From NCBI RefSeq assembly GCF_001598695.1, contig NZ_BCZK01000021.1, forward strand, positions 32,001 to 70,481: a stretch of DNA of 38,481 nt, read 5' to 3'. Positions 25,192-33,783 of this stretch are shown in pieces. Positions within the stretch are counted from its first letter, which is position 1. Every line of letters begins with the position of its first letter. The stretch comes from Klebsiella oxytoca NBRC 105695. GTDB lineage: Bacteria; Pseudomonadota; Gammaproteobacteria; Enterobacterales; Enterobacteriaceae. The notes under the pieces were generated by a model. The model was given only the letters and a program-made list of their open reading frames with translations, had not been told where the DNA came from and did not search any database. Made by a program: the position numbers and the translations under genes.

Positions 25192-26807
25192 GCACTTTTC
25201 CTTTTACTGTCCCAGGGGAGGTGAACAAAAAATTGGGTAAACACACCGGGCTCGGATTCCACGGCCAGCGACCCGCCCAGTTCACGAAGCTGCTGGCTGG
25301 CGAGAAACAGCCCGACGCCGCGATTTTCGCCTTTGGTGGAGAAGCCTTTATTAAAAATATCCTCGATAAAGTCTGCCGGGATGCCGGGGCCATCATCGCT
25401 GACTTCACCGCTCAGCCAGCCGTTCTGATAATGCAGCAGCAGGCCGACTTCGCCTTCGGCCTGGCCGCTCATAGCATCCAGCGCGTTCTCGATTAAGTTG
25501 CCCAGCACCGTGACCAGCACGGTGACCTGTTTTTCATTCGGGCAGTCCGGCACCAGGCTCTCTTCGGCAAGGGTGAGGGTAAAACCTCGCTCCTTGGCGC
25601 GCTGTATTTTGCCGATCAAAAAGCCGGCCACCACTGGCGATTTGATCCGATGCTGGATTTCGCCGATATCCGCCTGATAGGTGTGGGCGGTCTGCAGCAC
25701 GTACTCTTCCAGCTTATCGTAGCTTTTCATATTCAACAGGCCGAGAATTACGTGCAGCTTGTTCATAAACTCATGTGAGGTGGTGCGCAGGGCGTCGACA
25801 TAGTTCACCATCCCGTCAAGCCGCTGCAGCAGCTGGCTGACTTCGGTCTTGTCGCGGAAGGTACTAATCGCGCCGACCACCTCATCCTGACTGCGGACCG
25901 GCACCGTATTACTGATCAGCAGCAGACCATTACAGCCGAGCTCCCGATCGTAGATCGGCTCGCCGGTATGTAAAACTTCCTGCAAATCAGCCAGCAGCGG
26001 CGTTTGCGCGATATCGCGTCCAGGGCCGCTAAACAGAACGTCGCGCGCGGCGGGGTTAATCAGCGTCACCTTGCCGTCGGCATCTACCGCCACCACCCCC
26101 TCTTTTAATGAATGCAGCATCGCCTGGCGTTGCTGGAACTGCGTTGAGATCTCCTGCGGCTCGAGGCCCAGCAGAACGCGCTTCAGGCCGCGAACCAGGC
26201 TCCAGGTACCGACGGCGCAAACCAGCGCGCTGAACAGTACGGTGAGGAGCACATCCCAGCGGCTGTCGGCGATCTGCGTATCGACTTTGCTCAGCGAAAT
26301 ACCAATCGCCACCACGCCGATTTGCCGGCGGCTATCGTCAAAGACCGGGGTGAATACCCGCAGCGCGGGGGCCAGCACGCCGTGATTGACGGCTACATTC
26401 TCTTTGCCCTTCAGCGTAGGCAGGATGTCATCGCCGATAAAGGGTTTGCCGATAATCTGGCCATCAGGATGCGAGTAGCGAATCCCGTCCATATCGGTCA
26501 CGACGGCAAACAGCAGGCCATTGCGTTTGCTGACGGCCAGAGCCAGCGGCTGAATGATTCCGCGTTCAGGCGGCAGCGTCAGACCCCGCTTAACCTCAGG
26601 GGAGTCGGCCAGCGTCCGCGCCACCGCCAGCGCCGTATCCTTGACGCCATCGCGGGTTGCGCCGCTTATCTGCATAAACCACAGGGCGTAGACCAGAATC
26701 AATACGGAACCGATGACGCTGCCAATCATTAAGGTCACGGCGGTGCTCAGCTTCATACTCATCGGGCGTTTACGCGCGGGCGCTGCCTGCTGCGCTAATT
26801 CATTCAT
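25188..26807 (-). CDS. dcuS: C4-dicarboxylate sensor histidine kinase DcuS
   Basis: DcuS is a membrane sensor kinase for fumarate, succinate, malate and citrate. The 539 residues show TM1 (about 22-45), a periplasmic PAS domain (46-183), TM2 (about 185-205), a cytoplasmic PAS domain (220-325) and the kinase. Ligand residues equivalent to E. coli R107, H110, R147 and F149 are kept as R110, H113, R150 and F152. The phosphorylated histidine is H345 in RTTSHEFMNKLH. The ATPase core has NLIENALDAM and DDGPGIP. The N-terminus up to the first ATG differs from E. coli; an in-frame ATG at codon 16 is an alternative. It is first in dcuS-dcuR, and its upstream region faces the MurQ-like gene. Confidence 0.95.
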   Translation of the reverse strand: MNELAQQAAPARKRPMSMKLSTAVTLMIGSVIGSVLILVYALWFMQISGATRDGVKDTALAVARTLADSPEVKRGLTLPPERGIIQPLALAVSKRNGLLFAVVTDMDGIRYSHPDGQIIGKPFIGDDILPTLKGKENVAVNHGVLAPALRVFTPVFDDSRRQIGVVAIGISLSKVDTQIADSRWDVLLTVLFSALVCAVGTWSLVRGLKRVLLGLEPQEISTQFQQRQAMLHSLKEGVVAVDADGKVTLINPAARDVLFSGPGRDIAQTPLLADLQEVLHTGEPIYDRELGCNGLLLISNTVPVRSQDEVVGAISTFRDKTEVSQLLQRLDGMVNYVDALRTTSHEFMNKLHVILGLLNMKSYDKLEEYVLQTAHTYQADIGEIQHRIKSPVVAGFLIGKIQRAKERGFTLTLAEESLVPDCPNEKQVTVLVTVLGNLIENALDAMSGQAEGEVGLLLHYQNGWLSGEVSDDGPGIPADFIEDIFNKGFSTKGENRGVGLFLASQQLRELGGSLAVESEPGVFTQFFVHLPWDSKRKSA

Positions 26808-27184
26808 ACCGACCCCAGGATAAAACGGTTAGATAGGTATTATCGCTGAATGCGTGGCTTTCATAAAGCCGTGTAATAAAAGCCAAATAACTCTGATACG
26901 CCAGCGTTGAAGATCGCGGTGGGGTTTATTCCGGATGTTTCCTGCGGGCGAAGCGTGCCGGATATTTACCTGGCTAAAAATCATTGTGCTCACCGGACCA
27001 TTGCCTGAATAACGACCAGTCGATGGCTGAATGGCTTCAGGGGGGCAAAACTGTGACTCCCGTGGCGGTAAAGCGCGTCATGAAAGCTTTACACTGCAAT
27101 TAATAGCCATGGTCAATGAAAGGGTTTGCCGCAGGCCAGCGCTTTCGCCCCCGAAGGTTCTTTCGGTTCTAAACGGAGGTTTTT
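26808..27184. other. 377-base divergent gap between dcuS and the MurQ-like gene
   Basis: The dcuS promoter (minus) and the MurQ-like gene promoter (plus) must lie here. The clear structures are the dyad at 27068-27092, a small leader hairpin at 27151-27166 (CCGAA / TTCGG) and the GGAGG ribosome binding site at 27175-27179. I see no convincing ORF or consensus -10/-35 pair. Confidence 0.5.
27068..27092. promoter_or_regulatory. Dyad, candidate operator upstream of the MurQ-like gene
   Basis: GTAAAGC (27068-27074) is the exact inverse complement of GCTTTAC (27086-27092) with an 11-base spacer, a 25-base symmetric element. RpiR-type regulators of SIS sugar-phosphate genes often use such sites. 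The regulator is not evident here. Confidence 0.4.
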
Positions 27185-28090
27185 ATGAGCAGTAAGCCAA
27201 CCGCTTCAATGATGGAACGACGCCACCCTGAAACTACCCATATAGAGAGTCTTGCCACCCTCGATATGCTGACGCTGCTGAATAAGGACGATCGGCAGAT
27301 TGCCGAAGCGGTCGAAGCATGTTTGCCGGAGATCGCGCGTCTGATTGATAACGCCACGGCGACGCTGAGTCGGGGAGGGCGACTGGTGATTATCGGTGCC
27401 GGGGCGTCAGGTCGTGCCGCCGTGCAGACGGTAAGTGAGTTTACGCCGGAGGGGAAACATTCGCTGGTCGGACTTATCGCCGGCGGCCCTGCCGCTGCGC
27501 TGCAGGAGATGGAAACCGCAGCGAATGATTACGATCTTGGCGCCTTTGAACTACAGGCGTTACAGTTCAGCAACCAGGATATGCTGCTGGCGCTGACGGT
27601 AAGCGGCAAGACGCCGTGGGTCTGGGGGGCGATGCGCCATGCCTGGTCGCTGGGCGCGCCAATTGCGGTTCTGACGCAGCAGGCCAATAGCGAAGCCGCC
27701 CAGCTGGCGGATATTATTATCGCCCCGCAAACCGGGCCGGAAGCGGTGGCTGGCTTTGGCAATCCGAAGGCGCAAATTGCGCAGCGACAGATCCTCAATA
27801 TGCTGACCACCGGGCTGGCTATTCGTAGCGGGCGAGTGTACGAAAACCTGCGCGTCGATCTGCAGGCCAGCACGCCGCGCTGGGCCGAGCGGCAGATTGC
27901 CATCGTAATGGCGGCGACGGCGTGCTCGCGCAGTGAGGCCAAAGCCGCGCTGGCCAGCTGCAATCAGCACTGCCGGACGGCAATCTTGATGCTTCTCAGC
28001 GGGCTGGATGCCTGGCAGGCGCGCGAGCTGCTGGCAGAGCATAACGACAGTCTGCGGATTGCGCTACGGGCAGCGCAGCCGGTGGCCTGA
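27185..28090 (+). CDS. Divergent SIS-domain protein related to MurQ (N-acetylmuramic acid 6-phosphate etherase)
   Basis: The 301 residues follow the MurQ layout: an N-terminal helix with ERRHPETTHIESLATLDML, a SIS domain (about 55-220) with GAGASGRAAVQTVSEF, SGKTPWVWGAM and a C-terminal helical domain. MurQ removes lactate from MurNAc-6-phosphate in the cytoplasm. The match is only partial. Classical MurQ has GAGTSGRLG and GSTRMKAGTAQK; here the second reads GFGNPKAQIAQR. One catalytic glutamate is kept (E85), but the one in the AED motif appears replaced around residues 112-114 (AAN). It may act on another sugar phosphate or sense one. GGAGG precedes the ATG. It stands alone, without murP or murR beside it. 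Confidence 0.75.
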   Translation: MSSKPTASMMERRHPETTHIESLATLDMLTLLNKDDRQIAEAVEACLPEIARLIDNATATLSRGGRLVIIGAGASGRAAVQTVSEFTPEGKHSLVGLIAGGPAAALQEMETAANDYDLGAFELQALQFSNQDMLLALTVSGKTPWVWGAMRHAWSLGAPIAVLTQQANSEAAQLADIIIAPQTGPEAVAGFGNPKAQIAQRQILNMLTTGLAIRSGRVYENLRVDLQASTPRWAERQIAIVMAATACSRSEAKAALASCNQHCRTAILMLLSGLDAWQARELLAEHNDSLRIALRAAQPVA

Positions 28091-28102
28091 ACTTAACCTG
28101 GC

Positions 28103-28127
28103 GGCGCGTATTTGCGCAATACGCGCC
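28103..28127. repeat. Perfect hairpin after the MurQ-like gene
   Basis: GGCGCGTATT (28103-28112) pairs with AATACGCGCC (28118-28127) around a five-base loop, 12 bases after the stop codon. No T run follows. It probably stabilises or terminates the transcript. Confidence 0.6.
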
Positions 28128-28388
28128 GATGAAGGCAATATCATTCCTCCGGTACGGCAATTTTATTCCTCACTAACCATCCGTTTACTCTGATTTAATT
28201 TTTCGGGTTGCAAATAAACCACCGATGCATATTTATTGCTTTGGGCAATATTTTACTTTTTTAAGTTAAAAAACCAGGTTAACAATAATTAGCTATGCGT
28301 GCGAATGTGTAAATGACATTTTAAAATAAAGTAAAAGTGCGTTAATATGCAGGCTCTTATTACACTTGTGCTATGTGATATTTCTATT

Positions 28389-30044
28389 ATGCCTGCAATT
28401 AAAAATACGATTATATCTATGACCGCATTAGCGATGTTCGTCAGCTCGGCGACCTTCGCAAATGACGATACCTCGAAAAAAACCGATTTCCTGCTGATCG
28501 GCGGCGGCATCATGAGCGCGTCGCTGGGAACCTGGCTGCATGAGTTACAGCCGGACTGGAGTCAGGTCATGGTTGAGAAGCTGGATGGCGTCGCCCTGGA
28601 GTCCTCTAACGGCTGGAACAATGCCGGTACCGGGCACTCCGCGAATATGGAGCTGAACTATACGCCGGAACGCCCGGATGGCACCATTGACGTCAGCAAA
28701 GCGCTGGATATTAACGAACAATTTATGATCTCCCGCCAGTTCTGGACGGCGCAGGTCAAGCGCGGCATTTTGCACGATCCGCACTCCTTTATTAACTCCA
28801 CCCCACATATGAGTTTTGTCTGGGGCGATAACGTGGATTATCTGCAAAAGCGCTATGCCGCGCTGCAGCAAACGACCTTATTCCAGGGGATGAAATTCTC
28901 CACCGATCACCAACAAATAAAACAGTGGGCGCCGCTGGTCATGGAAGGTCGCGATCCGCAGCAGCGCGTGGCGGCGACCTGGACACCGGTGGGTACCGAC
29001 GTAAACTATGGGGAAATAACCCGTCAGCTGATCGGTAGTCTGAAGAAAAATAACAACTTCACCCTGCAAACGTCTTCTGAAGTGACCGCCTTTAAACGCA
29101 ATGCTGATAATTCCTGGCACGTGACAATCAAAAACGTTAATAGCGGCGAAGAGCGGGCGATCGATGCGAAATACGTATTTATCGGCGCCGGCGGCGGTGC
29201 TCTGAAATTACTGCAAAAAACCGGTATTCCGGAGGCGGATAACTACGCCGGTTTCCCGGTGGGCGGCTCCTTCCTGATGACCGAAAACCCGGCGGTAACC
29301 AACGAGCATCGTCAAAAAGTTTACGGTCAGGCTTCGGTTGGCGCGCCGCCGATGTCGGTGCCGCACCTTGATGCCCGCTTCCTCGACGGCAAGCGCGTGG
29401 TGCTGTTTGGGCCGTTTGCGACCTTCTCAACTAAGTTCCTGAAAAACGGTTCCTTCCTCGACCTGCTGAGCACCACGACTACCAGTAACGTGCTGCCGAT
29501 GACTCATGTCGGTCTGGATAACTTTGACCTGGTGAAATACCTCATCAGCCAGGTGATGCTCAGCGACGATGACCGCTTTGCCGCGCTGAAAGAGTACTAT
29601 CCTGGCGCGCGCAGAGAGGACTGGAAGCTGATTCAGGCTGGCCAGCGCGTGCAGATCATCAAAAAAGATGCCGAGAAGGGCGGCGTACTGAAGTTGGGTA
29701 CCGAAGTGGTGGTGGATGAACAGAAAACCATCTCCGCGCTGTTGGGCGCTTCGCCGGGGGCTTCCACCGCCGCGCCGATTGCCCTGAACGTGATCAAGCA
29801 GATGTTCCCGGCGCAGTTTAATTCCCCGGAATGGCAGAGCCGCATTCGCGATATCGTACCGAGCTATGGCCAGAAGCTGAACGGCAACGTCGCGCTGACC
29901 CAGCAGGTGTGGGATGATACCGCAGCGGCGCTACAGCTCACCAAACCGCCGGTGATTGAAATGAACGTCTCCGCTCCGGTAATGACCGCCAAACCGGCAG
30001 AGCCGAAGGCGGAAACATCGCCGCAGCACGATATGGCGCTGTAA
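28389..30044 (+). CDS. mqo: Malate:quinone oxidoreductase
   Basis: Mqo is a membrane-associated FAD enzyme that oxidises malate to oxaloacetate and passes electrons to quinone, bypassing NAD-linked malate dehydrogenase. The 551 residues align with E. coli Mqo (548). The FAD loop [13 protein letters not shown] lies near residues 36-48, with [36 protein letters not shown] and [15 protein letters not shown] downstream. I use the ATG at 28389, which gives a family-like N-terminus [20 protein letters not shown] with an ATFA-N segment resembling a signal peptide. An ATG at 28347 is in frame, and neither has a good ribosome binding site. The C-terminal tail is Ala/Pro/Lys-rich. A REP element follows. 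It stands as a single gene. Confidence 0.94.
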   Translation: MPAIKNTIISMTALAMFVSSATFANDDTSKKTDFLLIGGGIMSASLGTWLHELQPDWSQVMVEKLDGVALESSNGWNNAGTGHSANMELNYTPERPDGTIDVSKALDINEQFMISRQFWTAQVKRGILHDPHSFINSTPHMSFVWGDNVDYLQKRYAALQQTTLFQGMKFSTDHQQIKQWAPLVMEGRDPQQRVAATWTPVGTDVNYGEITRQLIGSLKKNNNFTLQTSSEVTAFKRNADNSWHVTIKNVNSGEERAIDAKYVFIGAGGGALKLLQKTGIPEADNYAGFPVGGSFLMTENPAVTNEHRQKVYGQASVGAPPMSVPHLDARFLDGKRVVLFGPFATFSTKFLKNGSFLDLLSTTTTSNVLPMTHVGLDNFDLVKYLISQVMLSDDDRFAALKEYYPGARREDWKLIQAGQRVQIIKKDAEKGGVLKLGTEVVVDEQKTISALLGASPGASTAAPIALNVIKQMFPAQFNSPEWQSRIRDIVPSYGQKLNGNVALTQQVWDDTAAALQLTKPPVIEMNVSAPVMTAKPAEPKAETSPQHDMAL

Positions 30045-30062
30045 GCCCACGTCGTTGACATT

Positions 30063-30095
30063 GCCCGGTGGCGGCTGACGCCTCACCGGGCCTAC
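30063..30095. repeat. REP (repetitive extragenic palindrome) element
   Basis: GCCCGGTG and CACCGGGC form the stem around a short GC-rich loop, followed by CTAC, which is the enterobacterial REP pattern. It lies 18 bases after the mqo stop, where such elements stabilise upstream mRNA or bind gyrase and IHF. Confidence 0.8.
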
Positions 30096-30257
30096 TGGCC
30101 TCTCTTCGCTGCCCCGGCGAAAACGCTAAATTGCTAAAATCTCTTCCCCCGGCGATATCCCCCTTCCGGCTAATCCTTCAATTGTGAATTGCGGTTATAC
30201 TGTCTTGAAATCACAAGAGAAAATGCGAATGAAGACCGAAAAGCGGAGCCCGGGGCA

Positions 30258-31184
30258 ATGAAAGACGATATTAATCAGGACATCACCTTCCGCAAGCTGT
30301 CGGTATTTATGATGTTTATGGCAAAGGGCAATATTGCCCGAACCGCAGAATCAATGCAGCTGAGCGGCGTTAGCGTCCACCGGGCGCTGCATACGCTGGA
30401 AGAGGGCGTTGGCTGCCCGCTGTTTATTCACAAAGGGCGCAACCTGCTGCCCCTCCCGGCGGCGTGGACGCTGCTGGAGTACTGCCAGGACGTGATCAGC
30501 CTGATGACCCGCGGACTGGAAGCTACGCGTAAAGTAGCGGGTGTCGGACAAGGGCGGCTGCGAATCGGCACGCTTTACTCTCTGACCCTTGAAACCGTAC
30601 CGCGCATTATTATGGGCATGAAGCTGCGGCGGCCGGAACTGGAACTGGATCTCACCATGGGTTCCAATCAGATGCTGCTGGATATGCTGGAAGATGACGC
30701 GCTCGATGCGATCCTGATCGCCACCAACGAAGGTGAATTCAACAATTCAGCTTTTGATGTGGTCCCGCTGTTTGAGGATGATATCTTTCTTGCCGCCCCG
30801 GCGACGGAACAACTGGACACCTCAACGCCCGCCGAGCTGCGCGACTATGCGCGGCGTAAATTCGTTTCTCTGGCGGAAGGGTTTGCCACCTATGCCGGAT
30901 TTCAGGACGCTTTTCAGGTGGCGGGATTTCAACCTGAAATCGTCACCCGGGTTAACGATATTTTTTCGATGATTAGCCTGGTGCAGGCGGGCGTGGGCTT
31001 TGCGCTACTGCCGGGACGAATGAAAAAGGTGTATGAAAATGACGTTCAGCTGTTGAAGCTGGCGGAGCCCTATCAGATGCGCCAGCTGATCTCCATTGTC
31101 TACTCACACCAGCGCGAGCGCGACGCCGACCTGCTGGCGCTGGCGGCGGAAGGGCGGATGTACGCCCGTAGCCTTAGCCATTAA
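30258..31184 (+). CDS. mdcR: LysR-family regulator of malonate decarboxylase genes
   Basis: MdcR is the LysR-type regulator of the mdc operon in Klebsiella. The 308-residue protein begins MKDDINQDITFRKLSVF. An in-frame upstream extension of 23 codons is rejected because the CGGGGC-preceded ATG fits the family N-terminus. The helix-turn-helix covers about residues 12-72 (GNIARTAESMQLSGVSVHRALHTLEE), and the rest is the effector domain, probably for malonate. It lies at the far end of the operon in the opposite orientation and overlaps the mdcH stop by 11 bases. Its target would be the region upstream of mdcA, about 7 kb away. Confidence 0.88.
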   Translation: MKDDINQDITFRKLSVFMMFMAKGNIARTAESMQLSGVSVHRALHTLEEGVGCPLFIHKGRNLLPLPAAWTLLEYCQDVISLMTRGLEATRKVAGVGQGRLRIGTLYSLTLETVPRIIMGMKLRRPELELDLTMGSNQMLLDMLEDDALDAILIATNEGEFNNSAFDVVPLFEDDIFLAAPATEQLDTSTPAELRDYARRKFVSLAEGFATYAGFQDAFQVAGFQPEIVTRVNDIFSMISLVQAGVGFALLPGRMKKVYENDVQLLKLAEPYQMRQLISIVYSHQRERDADLLALAAEGRMYARSLSH

Positions 31185-32076
31185 GCCGGTTTGCCAGGTG
31201 ACGGGCGACGTCGATACCGCTGCGCTCCAGCGAAATGCTCTCTCCCCGCCAGCCCGCCTGGCGGGTGAGGCAGGTTAGCACCCCGCCGGGCGGCATCTCG
31301 ATTGCCAGCCGCGCGTCCCGTTCATCAGCGGCGATCATCGCTTCCTGCCAGCGCACGGTTCGCGCCATATTCAGCGCCAGATCGTCGGCGATTTTTAATG
31401 GGTCCCATAAAACGCGCGCCGTGGAGCCGCTCAGATACGCACAGCACGGTCGTTGCAGCGTGACGTCAGCGAAGGCTTTTGCCAGCTTAGCCGCCGGTTC
31501 ATTCAGCAGCGCGCAGTGGGAAGGGACGCTAACCGCCAGCCGCTGAGCTTTACTGGCGCCAGCCGCCAGCGCCAGCTGAGCCACGCGGGCCATCTCGTCG
31601 TCGCGTCCGGCAATGACAATCTGCGTTTCAGCGTTAAGGTTGGCAATATAGAGGTCGCTATCGGCAATCAGCTTTTCCACGCGGTTGAGCGTCAGGCCCA
31701 TAATCGCGGTAAGCCCGTAGCCGTGGGGATAAGCCTGCTCCATTAAATCGCCGCGCAGCGCCACCAGCCGCAGGGCGTCGGTGAAATCCAGCGCGCCGGC
31801 AATGACCGCCGCCGGGAAAGCCCCTATCGACAGGCCGCTGACTATGTCCGGCTTCACACCTTGACGCTGTAGCTCCCGCGCCCAGGCTGCGCCTGCGATC
31901 AGCAAGCACAGCTGCACTGCACGGGTATGTTTTAACGCAGCGGCGGTATCTAAATGGTCTACTTCATCGCCGAGCACGGTACGCGCCTCGGCAAGGATGT
32001 TCTGGCGGTCGGGAAGGGCGGCGAGCATATCCGGCCGCTGGTTTCCCTGACCGGGAAAGGTAAAGAGAATTTTCAT
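31174..32076 (-). CDS. mdcH: Malonyl-CoA:ACP transacylase of malonate decarboxylase
   Basis: MdcH loads malonyl groups from malonyl-CoA onto the MdcC carrier, starting the catalytic cycle. The 300 residues form a FabD-like acyltransferase with S83 in GLSIGAF as nucleophile, where FabD has GHSLGE, and H187 in SVPSHCALL as base. The start at 32076 (MKILFTFPGQGNQRPDML) matches the family opening. The in-frame region upstream reads in the wrong frame through mdcG and is rejected. It overlaps mdcG by four bases (ATGA). It is the last gene of the operon and converges on mdcR. Confidence 0.94.
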   Translation of the reverse strand: MKILFTFPGQGNQRPDMLAALPDRQNILAEARTVLGDEVDHLDTAAALKHTRAVQLCLLIAGAAWARELQRQGVKPDIVSGLSIGAFPAAVIAGALDFTDALRLVALRGDLMEQAYPHGYGLTAIMGLTLNRVEKLIADSDLYIANLNAETQIVIAGRDDEMARVAQLALAAGASKAQRLAVSVPSHCALLNEPAAKLAKAFADVTLQRPCCAYLSGSTARVLWDPLKIADDLALNMARTVRWQEAMIAADERDARLAIEMPPGGVLTCLTRQAGWRGESISLERSGIDVARHLANRLNG

Positions 32077-32693
32077 GCTTCCTCCCTGTTCCATGGCGTA
32101 GCGGTCAGGCGCGCGCCGCGGGACGTTTTCAGCAGGGCGCGGCCATCTCGCAGCCACTCGTTTAACGCGAATGCCCCTGCAGGCGTTTCGACCTGGGTAT
32201 CCGCCCGGCAGGGCAGACGGGCGACGCGGGACTGCCAGGCGAGCAGCGCTTCGCGGTCGAGCGGCTGCGGCGCGCGGATCAGCAGATCGAGATCGCTGGC
32301 GGCGTGAAGCACGGGAATTTCGGTGGCCAGCGCATAGCCGGTACTGCCGGTAATGCCCCAGCGCCACGGCCAGTCGTGCAAGGTCAGTGATATCGCCGCC
32401 TGTACCGGCGGCTGAGAGACAAACGGCGAACGCAGAAGCAGCAGGCGATCGGCGAGCGTTTCCGGGGTAATGGTTCGGACGATATTCTCCCTCCGTACCC
32501 ACCCCGCAGCGCGCTGTTCGCGCTTCATGCCCCGCACGCCCACCGGAATGCGGGCGCTGATGTCAACGTCGCGTCGTACCACCACCGGCAGGCTGGTGCG
32601 CCAGTGCTGAGCGACCCAATGTTCCTCGATCGCCTCCAGCGCGGCGGCACTATTCAACCAGACTAAATCGTGAGGACGCGGCGTTGATAGCAT
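32073..32693 (-). CDS. mdcG: Phosphoribosyl-dephospho-CoA transferase (holo-ACP synthase)
   Basis: MdcG attaches 2'-(5''-phosphoribosyl)-3'-dephospho-CoA to the serine of apo-MdcC, using the triphosphoribosyl precursor made by MdcB. The protein has 206 residues starting MLSTPRPHDLVWL. The nucleotidyltransferase-type metal motif DLDLLIR contains D134 and D136, the residues known to be essential in the Klebsiella enzyme. TGSTGYALAT before it is the glycine-rich turn typical of this fold. The start lies two bases after the mdcF stop, and the end overlaps mdcH by four bases, so the three are translated together. Confidence 0.93.
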   Translation of the reverse strand: MLSTPRPHDLVWLNSAAALEAIEEHWVAQHWRTSLPVVVRRDVDISARIPVGVRGMKREQRAAGWVRRENIVRTITPETLADRLLLLRSPFVSQPPVQAAISLTLHDWPWRWGITGSTGYALATEIPVLHAASDLDLLIRAPQPLDREALLAWQSRVARLPCRADTQVETPAGAFALNEWLRDGRALLKTSRGARLTATPWNREEA

Positions 32694-32695
32694 CG

Positions 32696-33655
32696 TTAGA
32701 TCCCTGAAGTTAAAGTGATAAACAGCGGCAGCGACAGGATACACAGAACCGAGCTTAACAGCAGCACCGCTTCCGCATCCGGCGACTGTACGCCAAAGCG
32801 GTTGCCGAAGACCACGCCGAAGAAACCGGCCGCCAGCGCAATCATCAGAATGGCGGTAATGGCGATAGAACCGTGCAGCCCCAGCAGCATCACCAGACCC
32901 CAGGCGATAAACGGTTGAACCAGCAGTTTGACGAGAGTGGAAGTGGCAATCAGCGCATTGAGCTGCAGCTTACGCGCCGACAGAATGACACCGGTCAGGA
33001 ACAGCGCCGCGGCGGTCGCCGCCAGGCCCAGCGGTTTAATAGAGGCCAGCAGCAGATCCGGCATTTTGAGACCGATCGCCGAAAGGACAACCCCCAGCAG
33101 AGGCCCCCAGACTATCGGTTTTTTCACTGAACGCCACATCAGTACCGGCAGCATCGCCAGCGTCGAACCGCTGTTCTCGCCGGCGGCAAGCGCTTTTTCA
33201 CGCTCCAGAATCAGCAGACAGAACGGCGTCATCAGTACCGAGCCGCAAGCGATGGAAACGGCGACGGAGAGGGATGTTGATGCGCCTTCGCCGAGCACGC
33301 TGCCCAGAATCGGCAGACCAAGGGCGGCGTAGTTAGGCAGCGCTACGGTCAGGGTCAACACGGCGGCATCCTGCGGCGAGCGCTTGAATACGCGGGTAGC
33401 GAGGAAGTAGATGGCCGCATAGGTAATCCACATGGCCCCGGTCAGTACCAGTACCAGCGGCGATTGCGCGACGATACCGTTCCATGGGGTTTGCACCGTG
33501 GCGCTAAACAGCGTCGCGGGGAGGGCAAAATCCATCACGAAAATATTGAGTAAAGAGACGTTTTTGTTATCGACCATTTTGGCCTTGCCGGCCCAGAAGC
33601 CCAGCAGCATGATGACAAAAATCGGCGCGAGGGCATGAATAATCACATAAGTCAT
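32696..33655 (-). CDS. mdcF: Malonate transporter, auxin efflux carrier (AEC) family
   Basis: MdcF is the inner-membrane malonate carrier of the operon. The 319 residues show about ten hydrophobic spans in two halves, as in the AEC family, with the conserved PNYAALGLPILGSVLGEGA segment in the first half and FGVVFGNRFGV near the end. The ATG at 33655 follows ACAGGTGAT. A 127-base gap with a large imperfect hairpin (33707-33753) separates it from mdcE, the only sizeable gap in the operon, so the transporter may be expressed at a different level from the enzyme genes. Confidence 0.93.
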   Translation of the reverse strand: MTYVIIHALAPIFVIMLLGFWAGKAKMVDNKNVSLLNIFVMDFALPATLFSATVQTPWNGIVAQSPLVLVLTGAMWITYAAIYFLATRVFKRSPQDAAVLTLTVALPNYAALGLPILGSVLGEGASTSLSVAVSIACGSVLMTPFCLLILEREKALAAGENSGSTLAMLPVLMWRSVKKPIVWGPLLGVVLSAIGLKMPDLLLASIKPLGLAATAAALFLTGVILSARKLQLNALIATSTLVKLLVQPFIAWGLVMLLGLHGSIAITAILMIALAAGFFGVVFGNRFGVQSPDAEAVLLLSSVLCILSLPLFITLTSGI

Positions 33656-33706
33656 ATATCACCTGTAAATGAAAAAGAGTACTGGCGCGATTGTTATAAT
33701 TTCTAA

Positions 33707-33753
33707 AAGCGGTTCCTTCCCGGAGCGCTCGATGGCGCCCCGGGTGGCCGCTT
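33707..33753 (-). repeat. Large imperfect hairpin between mdcE and mdcF
   Basis: AAGCGG (33707-33712) pairs with CCGCTT (33748-33753). Inside, CCCGG pairs with CCGGG and GCGC with GCGC. The minus-strand transcript would fold here between enzyme and transporter genes. No T run follows directly, so processing or attenuation is more likely than full termination. Confidence 0.5.
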
Positions 33754-33783
33754 CCGGCAGGTTTTCTTCTACTTAGGGACTGA

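Noticed and set aside
32077..32502. 142-residue N-terminal extension of mdcH
   Set aside because: It lies entirely within mdcG in another frame, is Arg/Ala-rich, and the FabD-like start MKILFTFPGQG at 32076 fits the family.
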